In this document: positions 12,129-24,030 of the stretch, piece after piece | Position numbering within the stretch: the stretch's first letter is position 1 | How the letters are laid out: each line of letters starts with the position of its first letter | Assembly (NCBI GenBank): GCA_023159155.1 | Contig: JAJNNX010000053.1 | Coordinates: 186,001 to 250,000, forward strand | Origin: Ustulina deusta | Lineage: Eukaryota; Ascomycota; Sordariomycetes; Xylariales; Xylariaceae | Length of the DNA stretch: 64,000 nucleotides | Direction: 5' to 3' | The notes under the pieces: model-generated | Databases searched by the model: none | Told to the model about the DNA's origin: nothing | Seen by the model: the letters and a program-made list of their open reading frames with translations, nothing else | Translations under genes and position numbers: made by a program

Positions 12129-12538
12129 AATCTTGGAGAGTCAGATTTGCGAGGACCGGTGGGAGATGGAGGTGCGGAAGGAATAATGGAGGATGCGTGA
12201 GATGGAAAGGAAGAATCAACCGACGGTTGAAGTGACCCTGATGATAACTTTACGATATCACGATACCCATACCCCCCTTGACTTTAGATGCTAGTCTCGT
12301 CCCTTGACCATGAATACAAACGTATAAATTGTACAAAATTGTCCACACTGACTAGTTAGACAGTGATGTAGACGTTGGACCTATCATCGCTTACTCGAGT
12401 TAAGCGCTCAGAAGTCGCGTATTTGCCTCAAAGGCCATGCCATACGCCACTCTTAACCTTAGGCGGTCAAACTAGTAAATAATAGTATTCTCTATTATTT
12501 ATGGCATAGTCCCGGCTAAGTGGGACCGCTCTAGATGG
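12129..12538. other. Shared 3' flank between convergent genes
   Basis: This is the tail-to-tail region between the small membrane-protein gene (+) and the XPF/Rad1 gene (-). It is A+T-rich with several possible poly(A) contexts and no open frame of note. Confidence 0.6.
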
Positions 12539-15431
12539 TCACATGTCCAGATCGATCAGATTCCGGTTGAAGAAGCCATGTACCTTGCTCGCAGCCTCTT
12601 TGCCAATCAAGGGATCTAGCTCCTCAATCATCATGTTCGCGACATCTCGCACATTCTCCGTCTCTAGAGTAAGATTCTTGAGGTTCTGGGGGGTAACACC
12701 AGGAACGACGCCCAACATTTCCTGAGGCTCGAGATTAAACGCCTGATCCTCTGCCTTCATGTCCTTGTCGAGCCCCGCGCGCACCGCCGCGATGGGGTCC
12801 GGTTCGGGCTCTTGCGTCTTGAGATTCTCAAAGATCTCGGCCGTTTGGTAAGGGCTGCTGCTCCAGATAATGCGGAGGCGCGGGAAAGCGAGGGTGAGAA
12901 GCACGATTTTCGACTGGAGGTCCGAGGGCGCTTCGTTCGGGTTGACGGACCGCATGTTGCCTGATAGGTCGGCAAATGGCTCCAGTGTGAACGATTTATT
13001 TTGGTCGAACTCGATGAGCAGCATGGGGTTCTTGTAATGTAGGAACATCGTCTCCGCCTGACTGTATAGCCGCCCGTCCTTGAACGAGCTGATAAGATCG
13101 CTGATGGACTTACGCTCAATACAAATGTTAGGTGATAAAATGTAGTCCCCAACGGTCAGCATGCAAGGGATCACGTTGAGGTTGCGGCCGTGCAATAATG
13201 ATGGAAGTGAGGAGCGGAACTCTCGTACGTCAACGACAACTCTTGGTTGTTCAGCTGTGGCGGTCAAGCGCCCGCCACCCGCTATTCGGGTGTTGACTGT
13301 CCGGAGGAATGCTTCTTGGGGGTCTTCAACGCCGTGTGCATCGGCTGTCATGACTACAGACATGCTAGCACGCTCCTTGATGAGCTTCGTGAAGCAATCT
13401 TTCTCGCGCCGAACTGAGGCTAGATATCGTTGTTCCTCAACGGAACCGCCGTAGAACATGAAATATACCCGCACGTTTCGGTCGTTATGTGAAGATCGAT
13501 AAACTTCGACCCGCCGTATGAACGAAGCATCTGGCTCGTACATGATAATGTAACGGGGTCTGATCTCCTCAAGGACATGTTCGTCTTGGTCGCCATCGTA
13601 AGCGTGAATCACAACAAGGTCCTGCATGTCATAGAGTTCAAAATAGTCGTCCATGTCATCAAGTGGATCGGCAACTATATCTGCCTTTTGACCTGCCTCT
13701 TCTTCCAGCATCTGCACTTCTTCCATGAGATCCGCCACCTCGGCAGGCTTCTCAAAATATTGAGCAACGCTGCCATTGGCCGTCCTGCCGGGCACGTTAG
13801 CACCCGCTATACCCCCACCCCGGACTCTCCGCCTCTTGTTTGCGGGCGTCCTCCCTTTATAAGAGCCTCGAGCTAACCTCGGATCGACTGCACCATCCAA
13901 AGCCTTCTGATTCTCGGAAAACAACTCGTTGTTCACCTTGGCGAATTCGCGTTTCCAATTAAGATAATTGCGAAGCCTTCTCCTCATCATGAAGGAAGCA
14001 GAGGGTTTGTGATCTTCTTTCTTCGGGTTCGGGATTTCATCTGTTTTCGGCTGCACATGCATGGTCTGCAAGTAATCTCTGAGTTGGCGGCAGGTCACTG
14101 TATCGGAGCACATGATGAGTATTGTTTGATTGGAGTCACCCCGTACGGCGGGCTCAAAGTAGAGATCTCGGTCAATTTCCTCAAGAATCTCGGCCAAGAG
14201 GGCCCATTTTGGTTGCTCTTCGAGCACAGGACGAAGGGAGTCAACCGAGCTTTGGGCATTCACACTTGCTTTGCTGACAGCATATACTCGCTGTTTTGCG
14301 GTGCCAAAAATAGTATTTGCAGCGTCAAGGAATAGCCAAGGCGACTGATTTTGCCTCGTAGAGCCAGGTTGTGGGGAATGGGCAGCATGGATGGTATCTA
14401 GCTGTTGGAGGAATGAGACGGCATCCAAGGCTAGTACAGAGTGCAGCAAGCCTCGAAGGACAGTCAAATCACCGACAATCTGTTTCGTCTTCCAGCTAAC
14501 CCGATGCCAATTGGGATCCAGTTGGCGGCGGACTATGACGTCGAAATTTTTCAGCAAGGCACTGTCGAGATTCCAGTCATCCATCTCTAAGCCGCTGTTG
14601 CCTTTCTTAAGCTCATGAATGCTCACTTCGACACACTCCATGATTGCTTGTTGAATCGTGTTCATATCATCCGTCATGGGAACTTCGAGCTCGATTACCT
14701 CGGCCTTCTTCTTCCCCTCCAGAGAAGCGGCGACAGTCACATGGAAACGGGGCCATAGGGATGCCTTGCGCAGAAACATGTTTCTCATCATTGTAGCTAA
14801 CGGAGAGAACCCAATGGTAAACGGGTCCGGGTTGTCTGAAAAAGCCTTGAGGAAGCCCGTCTTATTTTTCTGACGATATATGCGGAGGATGAAGGCCTCC
14901 AAAGAGGTAGCGACGACTTTGTCGGCATGCAGTAATATGACGCCGGTGATACTCTCCGTCCTGAGTAGGCTGGTCAAGAGGTCGACGACAAGGATTCGCG
15001 AAGTGATGCTGTAAATGCCGCCTTTCGCATACATCTTCTCTCGCGCCGGAACGCCGGTGAAGTCGGTATTGACGACGGTCAGACCCCTGGCCTTGGGAGC
15101 CATGCTGATGGCGGCATGCTCTGCCAGCGCCTCTCCAACCCAGGCATTTTCCCTACCCTCGGCACCGACGATGATGACGAGGTTGTTGCCGGCGGCGTCG
15201 TAACTGTGGAGGAGATTCGTGACCAGGCGCATAAGGCCGAGGCCCTTCGCAATGACGACGAGTTCATCTTCGGCCCGGAGCTCTTGGAAAAGGTGCTGCT
15301 GGTACTCCTAAGACGGGCGGTAATTCGGTTAGTGAGCGAGCGACTGTGCTGGTAAGAAGATAATACCAATGGATGGCCCATACCAGGGGCAGTGAGAGTC
15401 TCACTGGTTGAGGAGCATTGCTCGCAGACAT
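12539..15431 (-). CDS. rad1: XPF/Rad1-family DNA repair endonuclease catalytic subunit, 938 residues
   Basis: Two exons on the minus strand: 15431-15384 (16 codons, MSASNAPQPVRLSLPL) and 15307-12539, with a 76-nt GT..AG intron. Starting inside exon 2 at 15232 would drop the conserved opening of the helicase-like domain (EYQQHLFQELRAEDELVVIAKGLG, given here in two parts: EYQQHLFQELRAED, ELVVIAKGLG), so the spliced start is preferred. The N-terminal two thirds is the degenerate SF2 helicase-like region. A basic linker (about residue 500, NKRRRVRGG) follows. The ERCC4 nuclease domain has VVVDVREF near 700 and the catalytic GDY..ERKSISD at about 735-751. A C-terminal double helix-hairpin-helix pairs with the small partner (Ercc1/Rad10). 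In nucleotide excision repair the complex cuts 5' of the lesion, and it also acts in recombination. Key nuclease residues are intact. N. crassa mus-38 and S. pombe rad16 are family members. Confidence 0.95.
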
Positions 15432-15962
15432 GCGGGGCACGTCGCTGATGGAGGGAGAGGCGTTGCGTGGCGGTGGTGGTAGCAGGGCTCAGCGAATGGC
15501 GTGCATATTGTATAGAGACATTTACCAATGGCGGTACCTAAACCACAGACTTCGACAAGACTTCAATTATTGTATGCTTGGTGGGGTGGCGGGATGGTGG
15601 CGTTCGAGAGCGATACTGGACGAGGTGCGTGGGAGAGGAATTGGGATTTGGACCCGAGACCAAGGAAACTGAAATCCGGGTTCGCGCATCGCAGCATCCA
15701 GGCCGATGGCTGCCGCCACTTTGACGCCGAATCACGGGACTTGCTTATCGGATACGTCATCGTCGACGCAACCGTATGACAACAGATCCAGGCTGGCGTT
15801 TACTTATAAAGACCATCAAGATAGACGACTCTTCTGTTTCATCCTTCCATCTCCTACCTCCGAAGAACCAACCTAAAATTCATTGCTCGCGATCCAAATA
15901 GACGAAAACACGCTAGAAAAATCTAGATAAAGTGCACCATTTGGGACCACCTAATTGTCAGA
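15432..15962. promoter_or_regulatory. Divergent promoter between XPF/Rad1 and a small-protein gene
   Basis: The two start codons are 531 bases apart and point away from each other. On the plus side there is a CRE-like TACGTCA (15753-15759) and a TATAAA (15805-15810), followed by a C/T- then A-rich leader. On the minus side, CCAAT (as ATTGG on the opposite strand, near 15525) lies about 95 bases upstream of the XPF start. A stress- or cAMP-linked bZIP site for the small gene is an inference from the motif only. Confidence 0.4.
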
Positions 15963-16292
15963 ATGCCTGAGAACACAACTGCTCAAGTACGTCTTCCTCT
16001 TTGGCGATAGTGTAATTTTTTAACCCCATTTTCTTCTTTTGCTTCTTGTTCTTCTTCTTCTTCTTCTCCTTCTCTCTCTCTCTCTCTGCCGACTCTAATC
16101 ATTAGATTCCCGCAGCAGACCAGCAAGTCCAATGCCGACACTCACCGGAACCCGGTGGGCGAGGCGGTCGAGCAGGTGAAGCAGTTCGCTGCTCTTAAGG
16201 CAGCTCCTGGCCCTGCCATTCCTCAGAACATGCCTGAGCAAGAGGGAACCAAGGAGGACCGACAAGCAAAGGCCAAGGCATTGAACAAATAG
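15963..16292 (+). CDS. Small hydrophilic protein of unknown function, 66 residues
   Basis: Exon 1 (15963-15986) encodes MPENTTAQ; a 129-nt intron ends at CGCAG (16115); exon 2 (16116-16292) gives the rest. An acceptor three bases later would remove one Gln. The product is hydrophilic and rich in Ala, Gln, Glu and Lys (GEAVEQVKQFAALKAAPGPA, then EQEGTKEDRQAKAKALNK). It has no signal peptide or membrane segment and one predicted helix in the middle. The length, composition and TATA/CRE-like promoter resemble abundant small stress- or conidiation-associated fungal proteins, but I recognise no named family. The intron is dominated by a long polypyrimidine run. The frame is convincing because only this splice gives a continuous low-complexity-free product. 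Confidence 0.6.
16029..16089 (+). repeat. Polypyrimidine microsatellite in an intron
   Basis: About 60 bases of nearly pure C/T (TTCTTC repeats then CTCTCT) fill the second half of the 129-nt intron, ending about 25 bases before the acceptor. It probably acts as an extended polypyrimidine tract, and its length may vary between isolates. Confidence 0.7.
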
Positions 16293-17527
16293 AGGCATAG
16301 GGAGGTAGCAGATTATGGTCCGGGAGAAGCTTGCACGGGGGAGAGAGCATCCTGCAAGGATGACACTATAATATGCACGCTTTCATGATTGACATGACTG
16401 CCACGAATAAAAAAAGGAATTGCCAACTAAAGAATATGTGCTGCCTGTGATTGTAATCGTACGCACCTAGGCTACCTTCAATGGTCAATCTATACGCAAT
16501 TAAGCATACCCAGCCGGGGAATCTACTTGGCCCCAACAGTACAGTTAGTATTATACCTTTAGGCAGCGGTGCAAACTTGGTATGGTATGATAATAAAGAG
16601 CAGATTGTACGCGCGTCATAAGTGAAGGACGAGTATAGCCAGCAGTGAACTCATCATTTGCCCAGATAGCTAGCTGCCTTGACTATGTCATAGGAGTTCT
16701 CATGCACAACACTATCTAGTTACGCATATCTCTGGGAACAAGATCTTGTATACTACCTACCTAGGTACTTGCTACCTATAGGTACAGAATACACTGTGGC
16801 TTGAGGTGCCTGTGCGGAGATCCCCACTGAACCCATTTATTGTGGCGGTGCAGGAGGGAGGGTGTCACACAGTTGGTGGGGTAAAACGTGGCTTCTCTCG
16901 CCCTTGGCACAAAACCGATTTGAATTGTTGGATGCCTTCTTTTACCGTTTCACTGATTGGTGATAGCCGTTTGGTTGGATTCATGTAGTGTGGTACCCCC
17001 CATTCATCCATCTATATTAGTTACCTGCTGTACATCTCTACTTGTGTACCGAGTGGGCGACTCTATACTTGGAATTCAACATACCCCAATCAATAGGTAC
17101 TTATATCTCCTTTCTCCGCCGCCGCTGCTCACACAGAGGGCGCTACGCTACGATATCTTTGCCGACAACCAGGGTCTCGGCATTACTGTGCCTGCGTTCG
17201 GTAAGGGAGTCCCGTTTAAAGGTCTGCTCCCTCCGTCATACCCGACATTTCTCCATAACACCGTCTACTCTTCTGCGTGCTCCAACGTGGTTTACTCCCG
17301 ACGACCATCGATCGCTCGAGCGCCGCTGCTCCCCACATGCGTGTGGTTGTTTGAGACGGCGTCTACTCGAGGGAAAACTACATACATCTGCTGTCCTCTG
17401 TCGGATTCCGGGGCTGGATTACCCATGGTAGCCGAATACCGACTCCAAGCAGCACCTCACACGACCTTTCTCCAGTTGACATCGACCAGGCGACCCTGAC
17501 CTCGGCCCTTTTCACCCTCGATAAGAA
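16293..17527. other. Intergenic, promoter of the WASP gene
   Basis: I see no gene. TACCTACCTAGGTA-type motifs cluster near 16750-16790. From about 17100 the plus strand becomes C/T-rich (TTTCTCCGCCGCC, CTCCCTCCGTC), consistent with promoter and 5' leader of the gene at 17528. Open frames of 129-202 codons overlap here in several registers and look like products of this composition. Confidence 0.5.
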
Positions 17528-19581
17528 ATGCCCTCTATCCTCTTTGAGGAGGACAAGGAGACCGTCAAGCGAGTCGTCCCCAGGCAGACCAACAAGATCC
17601 AAGCCGTTGCCGTCGCCCGACTCTATGTCGCGTACCCAAACAGGCAAAAATGGACCTACACAGGATTGCAAGGTGCTGCCGTCCTCGCCAATGACCTGGT
17701 GGGGAAAACATACTGGGTGAAGATGGTAGATATATCGGTGAGCATCTGATAGCCATAAAGCCATGATATACATGCTAATTATCTCGCAGCCTGCTGGTCG
17801 AGGTGTTATATGGGACCAGGAGCTCTTCGAAACTTGGTCGTACAATGCCGATCGGACCTTCTTCCACACCTTCGAGCTCGAGGAATGCTGGGCCGGCCTG
17901 TGCTTCGCCGACGAGAAAGAGGCGAAGCAGTTCAAAAAGAAGATGGATGACAGGGAAAAGAACGCTTCAAAGGCGACCAAGAACACTCCCTTCGGTGGAG
18001 CAGCACAGCGGCATCACAAGACTGGCGGCTTCTTAAGCGGCCTCTTTGGGGGCCATAGGCATGTCTCTAATCCAACGCCGCCCGAGTCGCCGCGAAATAG
18101 CCTTCTACTACTACAGCCTCATGCGAGAACATCTTCATTAAACCTCCATAGCCATCTCAAGCCACCCTCTGAGCCACCCTCTGAGCCATCCTCTGAATTT
18201 GCCAAGCTAGAGGCATACGATCCCAACTGGCGGCAAAGCTTTGGAAACTTTTTATCTGAGCTCGGGCTTACGGACGATTTCATTAAAGAAAACCAAGATT
18301 TCATCGTCGAATTCTTGGAGCAAGAAAATAGTAAGAAGGCATCTACTGCGACTCCGACACTACCACCACCTCCTATGCCACCCGCGAATGGAAGCACCGG
18401 AAGCATTGTGAGTACCGGCAGTGCTGGACATGCGAGAGCACCACCGCCCCCTCCCGCTGCGCGACCGGCATCCGACAGCATTTCTTCATCCTCCGGCTTT
18501 CGTCGGGGGGTGCCTCCGCCTCCTCCTGCACCACGGAGATCTGGCAAGCTAGAGACTGTACAGCGCGAGCCTACACCTCCCCAGGAACCCACGGCCCCTC
18601 GTCCTCGCTTCAACGCCCCCCCTGCTCTCCCCGACGCCGGGAAATACGCTCAGACAGATCCTCCTCGCACCGCACTTGCTGGGCCTCCGCCCCCTCCCCG
18701 ACCACCGAAGACGCCGATCAACGACAAGGACACAGCCATTCACAAATTTGGAGTTCCGCCTGCCTTTACAGGTCAGAGACTAAGCAGCGTACCACCTCCA
18801 CCGCCAGCCAGGGGCCCTGTTCCCCAGCCGCCACCACGCGAACAGCCTCAAGCTGTACCTCCTCCACCTCCGCGTCCATCGAAGGCACCAGTTTCTAGCG
18901 CCCCTTCACCACCACCTATCCCGACTGCCTCGAGGCCAGTACCTGCGCCTCCCCCGAGGAATACTCCCCCACCACCTGTACCACAATCATCGGCGCCACC
19001 ACCACCTCCGCTGCCTCCGCCGCACCCGTCAGGAGATGGCATCCCTCCGCCGCCTCCTCCACCACCGCTTCCCCCCTCCAATCCCGGAGTGCCGCCGCCT
19101 CCTCCTCCTCCAGGCCCTGGGGTGCCACCACCACCTCCTCCTCCACCACCCTCTTCCGTCCCCGGAGTACCTCCACCGCCTCCACCTCCACTACCCCCAA
19201 ATCGTGACTCCGGTTATTCCTCCACCACACCTGCACCAACCCCGCCTTCAGCAGACTTAGGACGTTTCGCTGTGTTGGAAGGTATCCAGAAAGCTGGAGG
19301 TATCGGCGCACTTAAGAAAGTAGATAGGAGTCAAATCAGAGATAGGAGTGCGGCTGTAGTTGGAGGATCAGACACGGGCCCTCACGGTAGTGGACTCCCA
19401 CCAGCTGGTGTTACCCCCAGTGGACAAGAGGGTAACATGGCCGACGCATTGGCGAGGGCTCTACAAGAACGGCAAATCAGAACTCGCGGTAGTGGTAAGT
19501 GATTCTCCTCGAGGTATTTGGTTGTAGACTTCCTACTAACAATTTGTTGTAGATGACGAGCAGAGCGATGACGAATGGTAG
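17528..19581 (+). CDS. las17: WASP/Las17 homolog, activator of the Arp2/3 complex, 647 residues
   Basis: Exons 17528-17737, 17790-19494 and 19553-19581 join in frame, with introns of 52 and 58 nt. Residues 1 to about 128 form the WH1 (EVH1) domain (KIQAVAVARLYVAYPNRQKW, later FHTFELEE and CFADEKEAKQFKKKM), which binds verprolin/WIP. Residues about 200-255 hold a conserved fungal segment (GLTDDFIKENQDFIVEFLEQ). Residues about 260-545 are a proline-rich region with runs of up to nine prolines, binding SH3 proteins and profilin. A WH2-like actin-binding segment (LKKVDRSQIRDRS) lies near 575-590. The last exon supplies the acidic Arp2/3-binding end DDEQSDDEW. As in yeast, no Cdc42-binding CRIB motif is seen. 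It drives actin patch assembly at sites of endocytosis. The tiny 29-nt last exon is easily missed but is required for the acidic tail. Confidence 0.95.
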
Positions 19582-21032
19582 AGTCTAGTCGAGGTTGCTC
19601 GTTTGCGGCAGTGTAAGAACGAGGAGCCAAACTAGTGGAGGCTTACTCCGGTTTGAACATAATCGGGAGCACAAGGGCTGAGGTTGCATATTTTACGATC
19701 ACGCGGCACCATGTATCAATGAGGATGCCAATCCACCTTGCTCGTGGCCGCCTTGCGATAGGTTTAAATACCTACAAACGACAACAAGGTCAAAGAATAC
19801 CATGCCGTGGTGTCCTTCCCCGCCACCGTGAAAGTCTTAGCCTCGCATTGTAAAGCTAACCCGGGTTCCGAACATTTACGATCTTCACTCCGTTGAAGAA
19901 GCTTTCGCGGCTGGTTGAAAATTTTGCTAATTTGATGGAGGTACAATAACCTGGGACCTAGAATTTTAAGGGGCTGGATCAGTAGCTCAGTGCAGCTTAA
20001 GTAATCACCGGTTATGCCATGTCTATATTGGTGTCCCATGGATCAATCAAGTCGGAGCGAACATGGAAGGTTCTGCTGGGAACCAGTCAACATCTATGCT
20101 TCCCATGCCGAAACTACAGTTCATATAATTTAGTACGGCGGCGAGTGAATAGGAGAATGGAAACTAGACGGTGAGACGCAGTGGCTGATGGCGCGGTCCG
20201 AGCGTCGAGATAGTGATGAGTTTTTGAGATAGAGCAATACAAATCAACAGAAACTGTTATTGAAGCCGTGTTCCGCCGTAAGGGTTACATACAATCTACG
20301 AGTATGTCTTCAAAAGTGCCATCCTGGGCTTAGCAAAGGGACTCAAGCGGTTTATACGATGCAGGCCGAGCATACATCACGGTAGGGTTTTTGTCACCTC
20401 CGAATAGTTTATAGTTTGCGGATCACATGAGAACTTGGCACATATGCACACATAGTGGACTCAGTTCCGTATATACATTTTCGGGAAAACGTTTCCATAT
20501 TCATGACTACCGACATAACAAATGTGAATGGAAATCGATTAAGTATGCCGAGAAAAGAAAGAAGAAAACCTCGCGGCGAGTCCGATGACGTCTCTCCCAC
20601 CATGGACTCGATATCCTTCCGATTACACGCGTAGAAGCGACTCCGATCAAACGCCTGCACCGTCTAAGTTGCTGTCGGGGAACCCACACAACAGCTGTTG
20701 TGTGGGTTAGAGAGAGAAGACAGGCTCGAAGTTTCCCGAAGTATCCCGACCGAGAAGTCTTGTAACAGAAAATCCCTCGACCGGGTCGGAAATTCTAGAC
20801 GGAAGGCGACCCCTGTGCTACTTGTAATACCTTCCACCGTCATAGCTGCTTTAGCGGATTTCTTGGTGGCCATTGATGCTATAAGATGGAGAGTGCTAGT
20901 AGGATAGAGGAACAGTACTGAAAGCGTCTGGACACGAGCTCTTGGTTCCTCCAACTCAATGCTGGCTAGTTGATGATGCTGGGCCAAGGTATAAACAGGA
21001 GTGGCGCATAGGGGCGGAAGTTGGCGGTTTGG
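19582..21032. other. Intergenic between convergent WASP and eIF1A genes
   Basis: About 1.45 kb without a supported gene. It holds the 3' flanks of both genes and one striking 28-bp palindrome at 20681-20708. Open frames of up to 107 codons near 20664-20987 (-) lack recognisable features. Confidence 0.5.
20681..20708. repeat. 28-bp perfect palindrome
   Basis: The arm AACCCACACAACAG is followed immediately, with no spacer, by its exact reverse complement CTGTTGTGTGGGTT. The region is non-coding and lies between the convergent WASP and eIF1A genes. A dimeric protein site, a cruciform-prone element or a terminator-like structure are possible; nothing in the sequence decides between them. Confidence 0.85.
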
Positions 21033-21836
21033 TTAGATGTCGTCGATCTCGATCTCCTTGTTACCGGAGTCGGACTCCTCATCAGAGTCCTGGTCGTCGG
21101 CGAAATCGAAGTTGCATTCGCCCTCGTCGCCGGGACCGTACGTATCGGTCTCATTGATTCTAGCGCTCTCCGGAAGTTCACCGTATTGCTGAGACGTGAA
21201 TGATTAGTATATAGTTGTTGGACGTCCTAGTTATGATCGGGCAAGCGGCATACCTTCAGGGATCGGGCTTCGTCGGCTGTGTACTTGATGAGAACGTCGC
21301 CCTTGTCATCTTGGTAATCACGAAGCGAGAGTAGTATGATCTAGAAATGCTGTCAGCAGGGCACCTCGGCGACCAGGTGGGGTATCCGTCTGCTTACATC
21401 GCCGTTGTTGATCCAGACCTTCTTGCGGAGTTTGCCACGGATGTGGGCGAGGCGCGTCTGTCCGTCGAAGCAGGAGCAAGAGAGGCGGCCGCTGCCCAGC
21501 ATCTTGACTACCTGGGCATATTCTTGGCCTTCCTCCTTGAAGCTATGATCCGATGTGGTCAGTCCAACATACAGCCGATTCGAGCATGTTGTTGGCGGGG
21601 GGAGAGAACTTACACAAGCTCACGCTTCTCTTTGTCGCTCTCGTTCTTACCCCTTCTTCGGTTCTTTCCTCCCTGTGTGGATGAAATACGTCAGTTGGCC
21701 ATCGGCCATTCTACATCGGCGGCGTTGATGATGCAGATGTTTGCTGATGATGGGAGTGGTTGGTGGCGCGATTGAGGGGGGCTGTGTTGAACTGTAAGAC
21801 GTGGGGATTGCATACCTTTCCCTTGTTCTTAGGCAT
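21033..21836 (-). CDS. tif11: Translation initiation factor eIF1A, 155 residues, five exons
   Basis: Minus-strand exons: 21836-21816, 21672-21614, 21542-21398, 21340-21254 and 21188-21033. All introns have GT..AG ends and the frame is continuous. The product begins with the basic tail [20 protein letters not shown], then the OB-fold core ([20 protein letters not shown], followed by [18 protein letters not shown]). It ends in a long acidic tail ([13 protein letters not shown], final EIEIDDI). eIF1A binds the ribosomal A site, helps 40S scanning and start-codon selection, and its C-terminal DIDDI-like end contacts eIF5B. The length fits the family (about 145-155). Five exons in 0.8 kb, including a 7-codon first exon, is intron-dense for a gene this short. 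All core residues I can check look intact. Confidence 0.96.
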
Positions 21837-22760
21837 GTTGACGAGCCTATCTGTCGAATGCGACGGCTTCCGATGAAATTGCTATGCTCTCTGGTTCCCG
21901 GGCTGGCAAGACGTGCGGTGTCGACTTTTCAAGTCGTTGGGACGTGGCGGGCGGATGGAGTGTGGTGTAGTTGATGGATGATGTGCGGTCCTGGTTGCTG
22001 TGGATTTAAATGCGAATGAATGGTGGGATGTTTTGTGGTGACGAGGGGCTTTGTTATCGGAAAATCCTGGCTTGAGACCAATAAGCAAGAGCCGGGGGGT
22101 CCGCGCGGCTTGTTGTAAGGGGCTTGTACGGAGCTAGGCCAACATTGGTTTAGCTGCGTACCGAGGTGGCTTTCCGAGATACCTAGTGTAAGTACTTAGA
22201 GTCACTGGAGGAGATGCGCCTTAGGTAGTGGGGTGGTACATCAATTAGCTTTTCTTTTTTCTTTCTTCAGATGAATTGGCCTATGCATTGTACCTAGGTC
22301 ACGGTAGGCTTGCAGTAGCCCTCTGCTTAGTCACCCTATACTAACTACTGTAAGTACCGAATTGAACAAACGCCACTTAGGCTGGGAAAACCTGCTAGGT
22401 ACCTCCCTGTGAGGCTCACCGAGCGGTTCTGCGGGGTGCCAATAATACCTAGGTACTGTCACATCCCCAGGTGGGAATACCTTTGACATCACTCACTGGT
22501 AAGGTCCGACAAGTTATGGGAGCATCACCTCGTTCTTCAAATGCCTGTCAAACTGGTCGTCTTTAGGTCGTCACCAGAACCCATGGACATCGGTGGGCTA
22601 TGTAAGCCGCATGTGAGTTAAACTTCAACGACCAAACCTTACGGGCAGTGTGAGTCCGCTCGCAGTTAAATCCCAAGCATGATGACTGCCAAACATTCTA
22701 GAGAGCTTTTGCTCCCTATATTTTGGTTCGTTACTTCGAGTTCAAACCCGCACTCAACTC

Positions 22761-23051
22761 ATGAAACTTCAGCAATGCTACACATGCGAAGTATCCCTAT
22801 CTCTTGTATCCCTCTTCGAAGGTTACTCAGAGATAGAGGTCCGGTTGAAACCGCAGCCGCCGAGGAAGGAGAAAAAGCCCCGACTAGAGAAGACACAGGA
22901 GGAAAAGGCTCAGCGCCGGGAACGCAAGAAACTATCGAGGAAAAACAAGCGATTAAAGGAAGCTCGCAGACCTCAGTGGCTTTTCAACATAGGAAATGTG
23001 TTGGGTGATGAGTGTGAGACACCCGAGCGACTGATCACAAGAAAGGCATAG
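22761..23051 (+). CDS. Hypothetical Lys/Arg-rich open frame, 96 codons
   Basis: The product is MKLQQCYTCEVSLSLV at the start, then a strongly charged helical stretch (EKTQEEKAQRRERKKLSRKN) and a neutral end. A 109-codon frame overlaps it in another register, so coding is not certain. The charged segment resembles basic tails of several unrelated nuclear proteins and transposases; I do not recognise the family. It could be a fragment of a degraded mobile element or a short chance frame. Confidence 0.2.
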   Translation: MKLQQCYTCEVSLSLVSLFEGYSEIEVRLKPQPPRKEKKPRLEKTQEEKAQRRERKKLSRKNKRLKEARRPQWLFNIGNVLGDECETPERLITRKA

Positions 23052-23708
23052 CCTGTTCCTAGACACTGTCTACGATTACTGCTCCCCACCCTACCGCCTC
23101 GCACCCTCGAGTGCCCATCGTCTTCGCGCTCTCGATCGTGCACCTTTTACACAGTTGAGGGGGTATCTCACCCACAGCTACTTGCGCGGAAAACCCACGA
23201 GAGCAGGTACCGGAGGCCTTTGTTTAGATCTAACATAGTTTTAAACAATCCCAATGTGTAAGTGCACTTTTAAAACCCAACTATATTCCTTTGTAAATCG
23301 AAGTAAGCGTAAGTAGGTGTAATGTCTACGGTATAAGTTTCATTTTACTTGAACTTAACCTAGATGTGTGTGAAATAGAAATGTTCAAGTTGACATCCAT
23401 GATCCTCTAGTGGTATATAACAAGGCCTTGTCACGGGTGCTATACCTCCCGTAGTACCTGTCTGTTGACAGTTCAAGCCCAACCGTTTTTATGGACCGTT
23501 TCTCTCTGTATAAATAATTCATAAATCTAGCTCCCCAGTCACCTGACTGACAGCAGGGCGAGCCAAACCTGAGGAAAAGCTGCAAGCCCGCTAAGCCCGA
23601 TTTGTCGTGCGCTACAGGAGTGGTAAGACCAACTACTACCTCTTAGATAGCCTGGAGGTTTTACCATCCCGAATCGGAATGGGAATCCAACCTGAGCCAC
23701 GCCGCTTT

Positions 23709-23738
23709 TAGCCTGAGCCTGAGCCTGAGCCTGAGCCC
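23709..23738 (+). repeat. GCCTGA hexamer microsatellite
   Basis: Four to five copies of GCCTGA in tandem, then related GTCCTGAGC. On the minus strand one frame would read alternating Gln-Ala (QAQAQAQA), but the surrounding frame is not a convincing gene. Confidence 0.8.
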
Positions 23739-24030
23739 TGTCCTGAGCAAGACCCTGCATAAAGCAGATTAGGTAGAACTTGCATAAAGCATTCCGTTAT
23801 TACTACCGTAATAAAAACCACAACCTTGTTAAGGGCCGTCTGCCCACCCCATAGTAGGAAAAGACGTCTTAAATAGAGCCATCAAAGGGTGGGAGCCAGT
23901 GGTAAGGTTTTAGCAGACGCGGACTTCTTAAAAGCATTTTGCTTCCGCAATTCACTACTTCCCACTACTTTTCTCGAAATTCTTTCCTTTCCTACTGCCA
24001 CAATTACTGCCTTGGACGCTCCTATCTCAA

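Larger units (their letters stand above)
21837..24030. other. Intergenic region between eIF1A and the F-box gene
   Basis: The first 300 bases are the eIF1A promoter. From about 22130 there are TACCTAGG-like motifs. 22761-23051 holds one lysine/arginine-rich open frame (listed separately). 23220-23520 is A+T-rich with no gene. A short GCCTGA repeat lies near 23710. The last 150 bases lead into the F-box gene. Confidence 0.5.

Noticed and set aside
18119..19311. Gly- or Val/Glu-rich minus-strand frames
   Set aside because: Antisense shadows of the proline-rich region of WASP.
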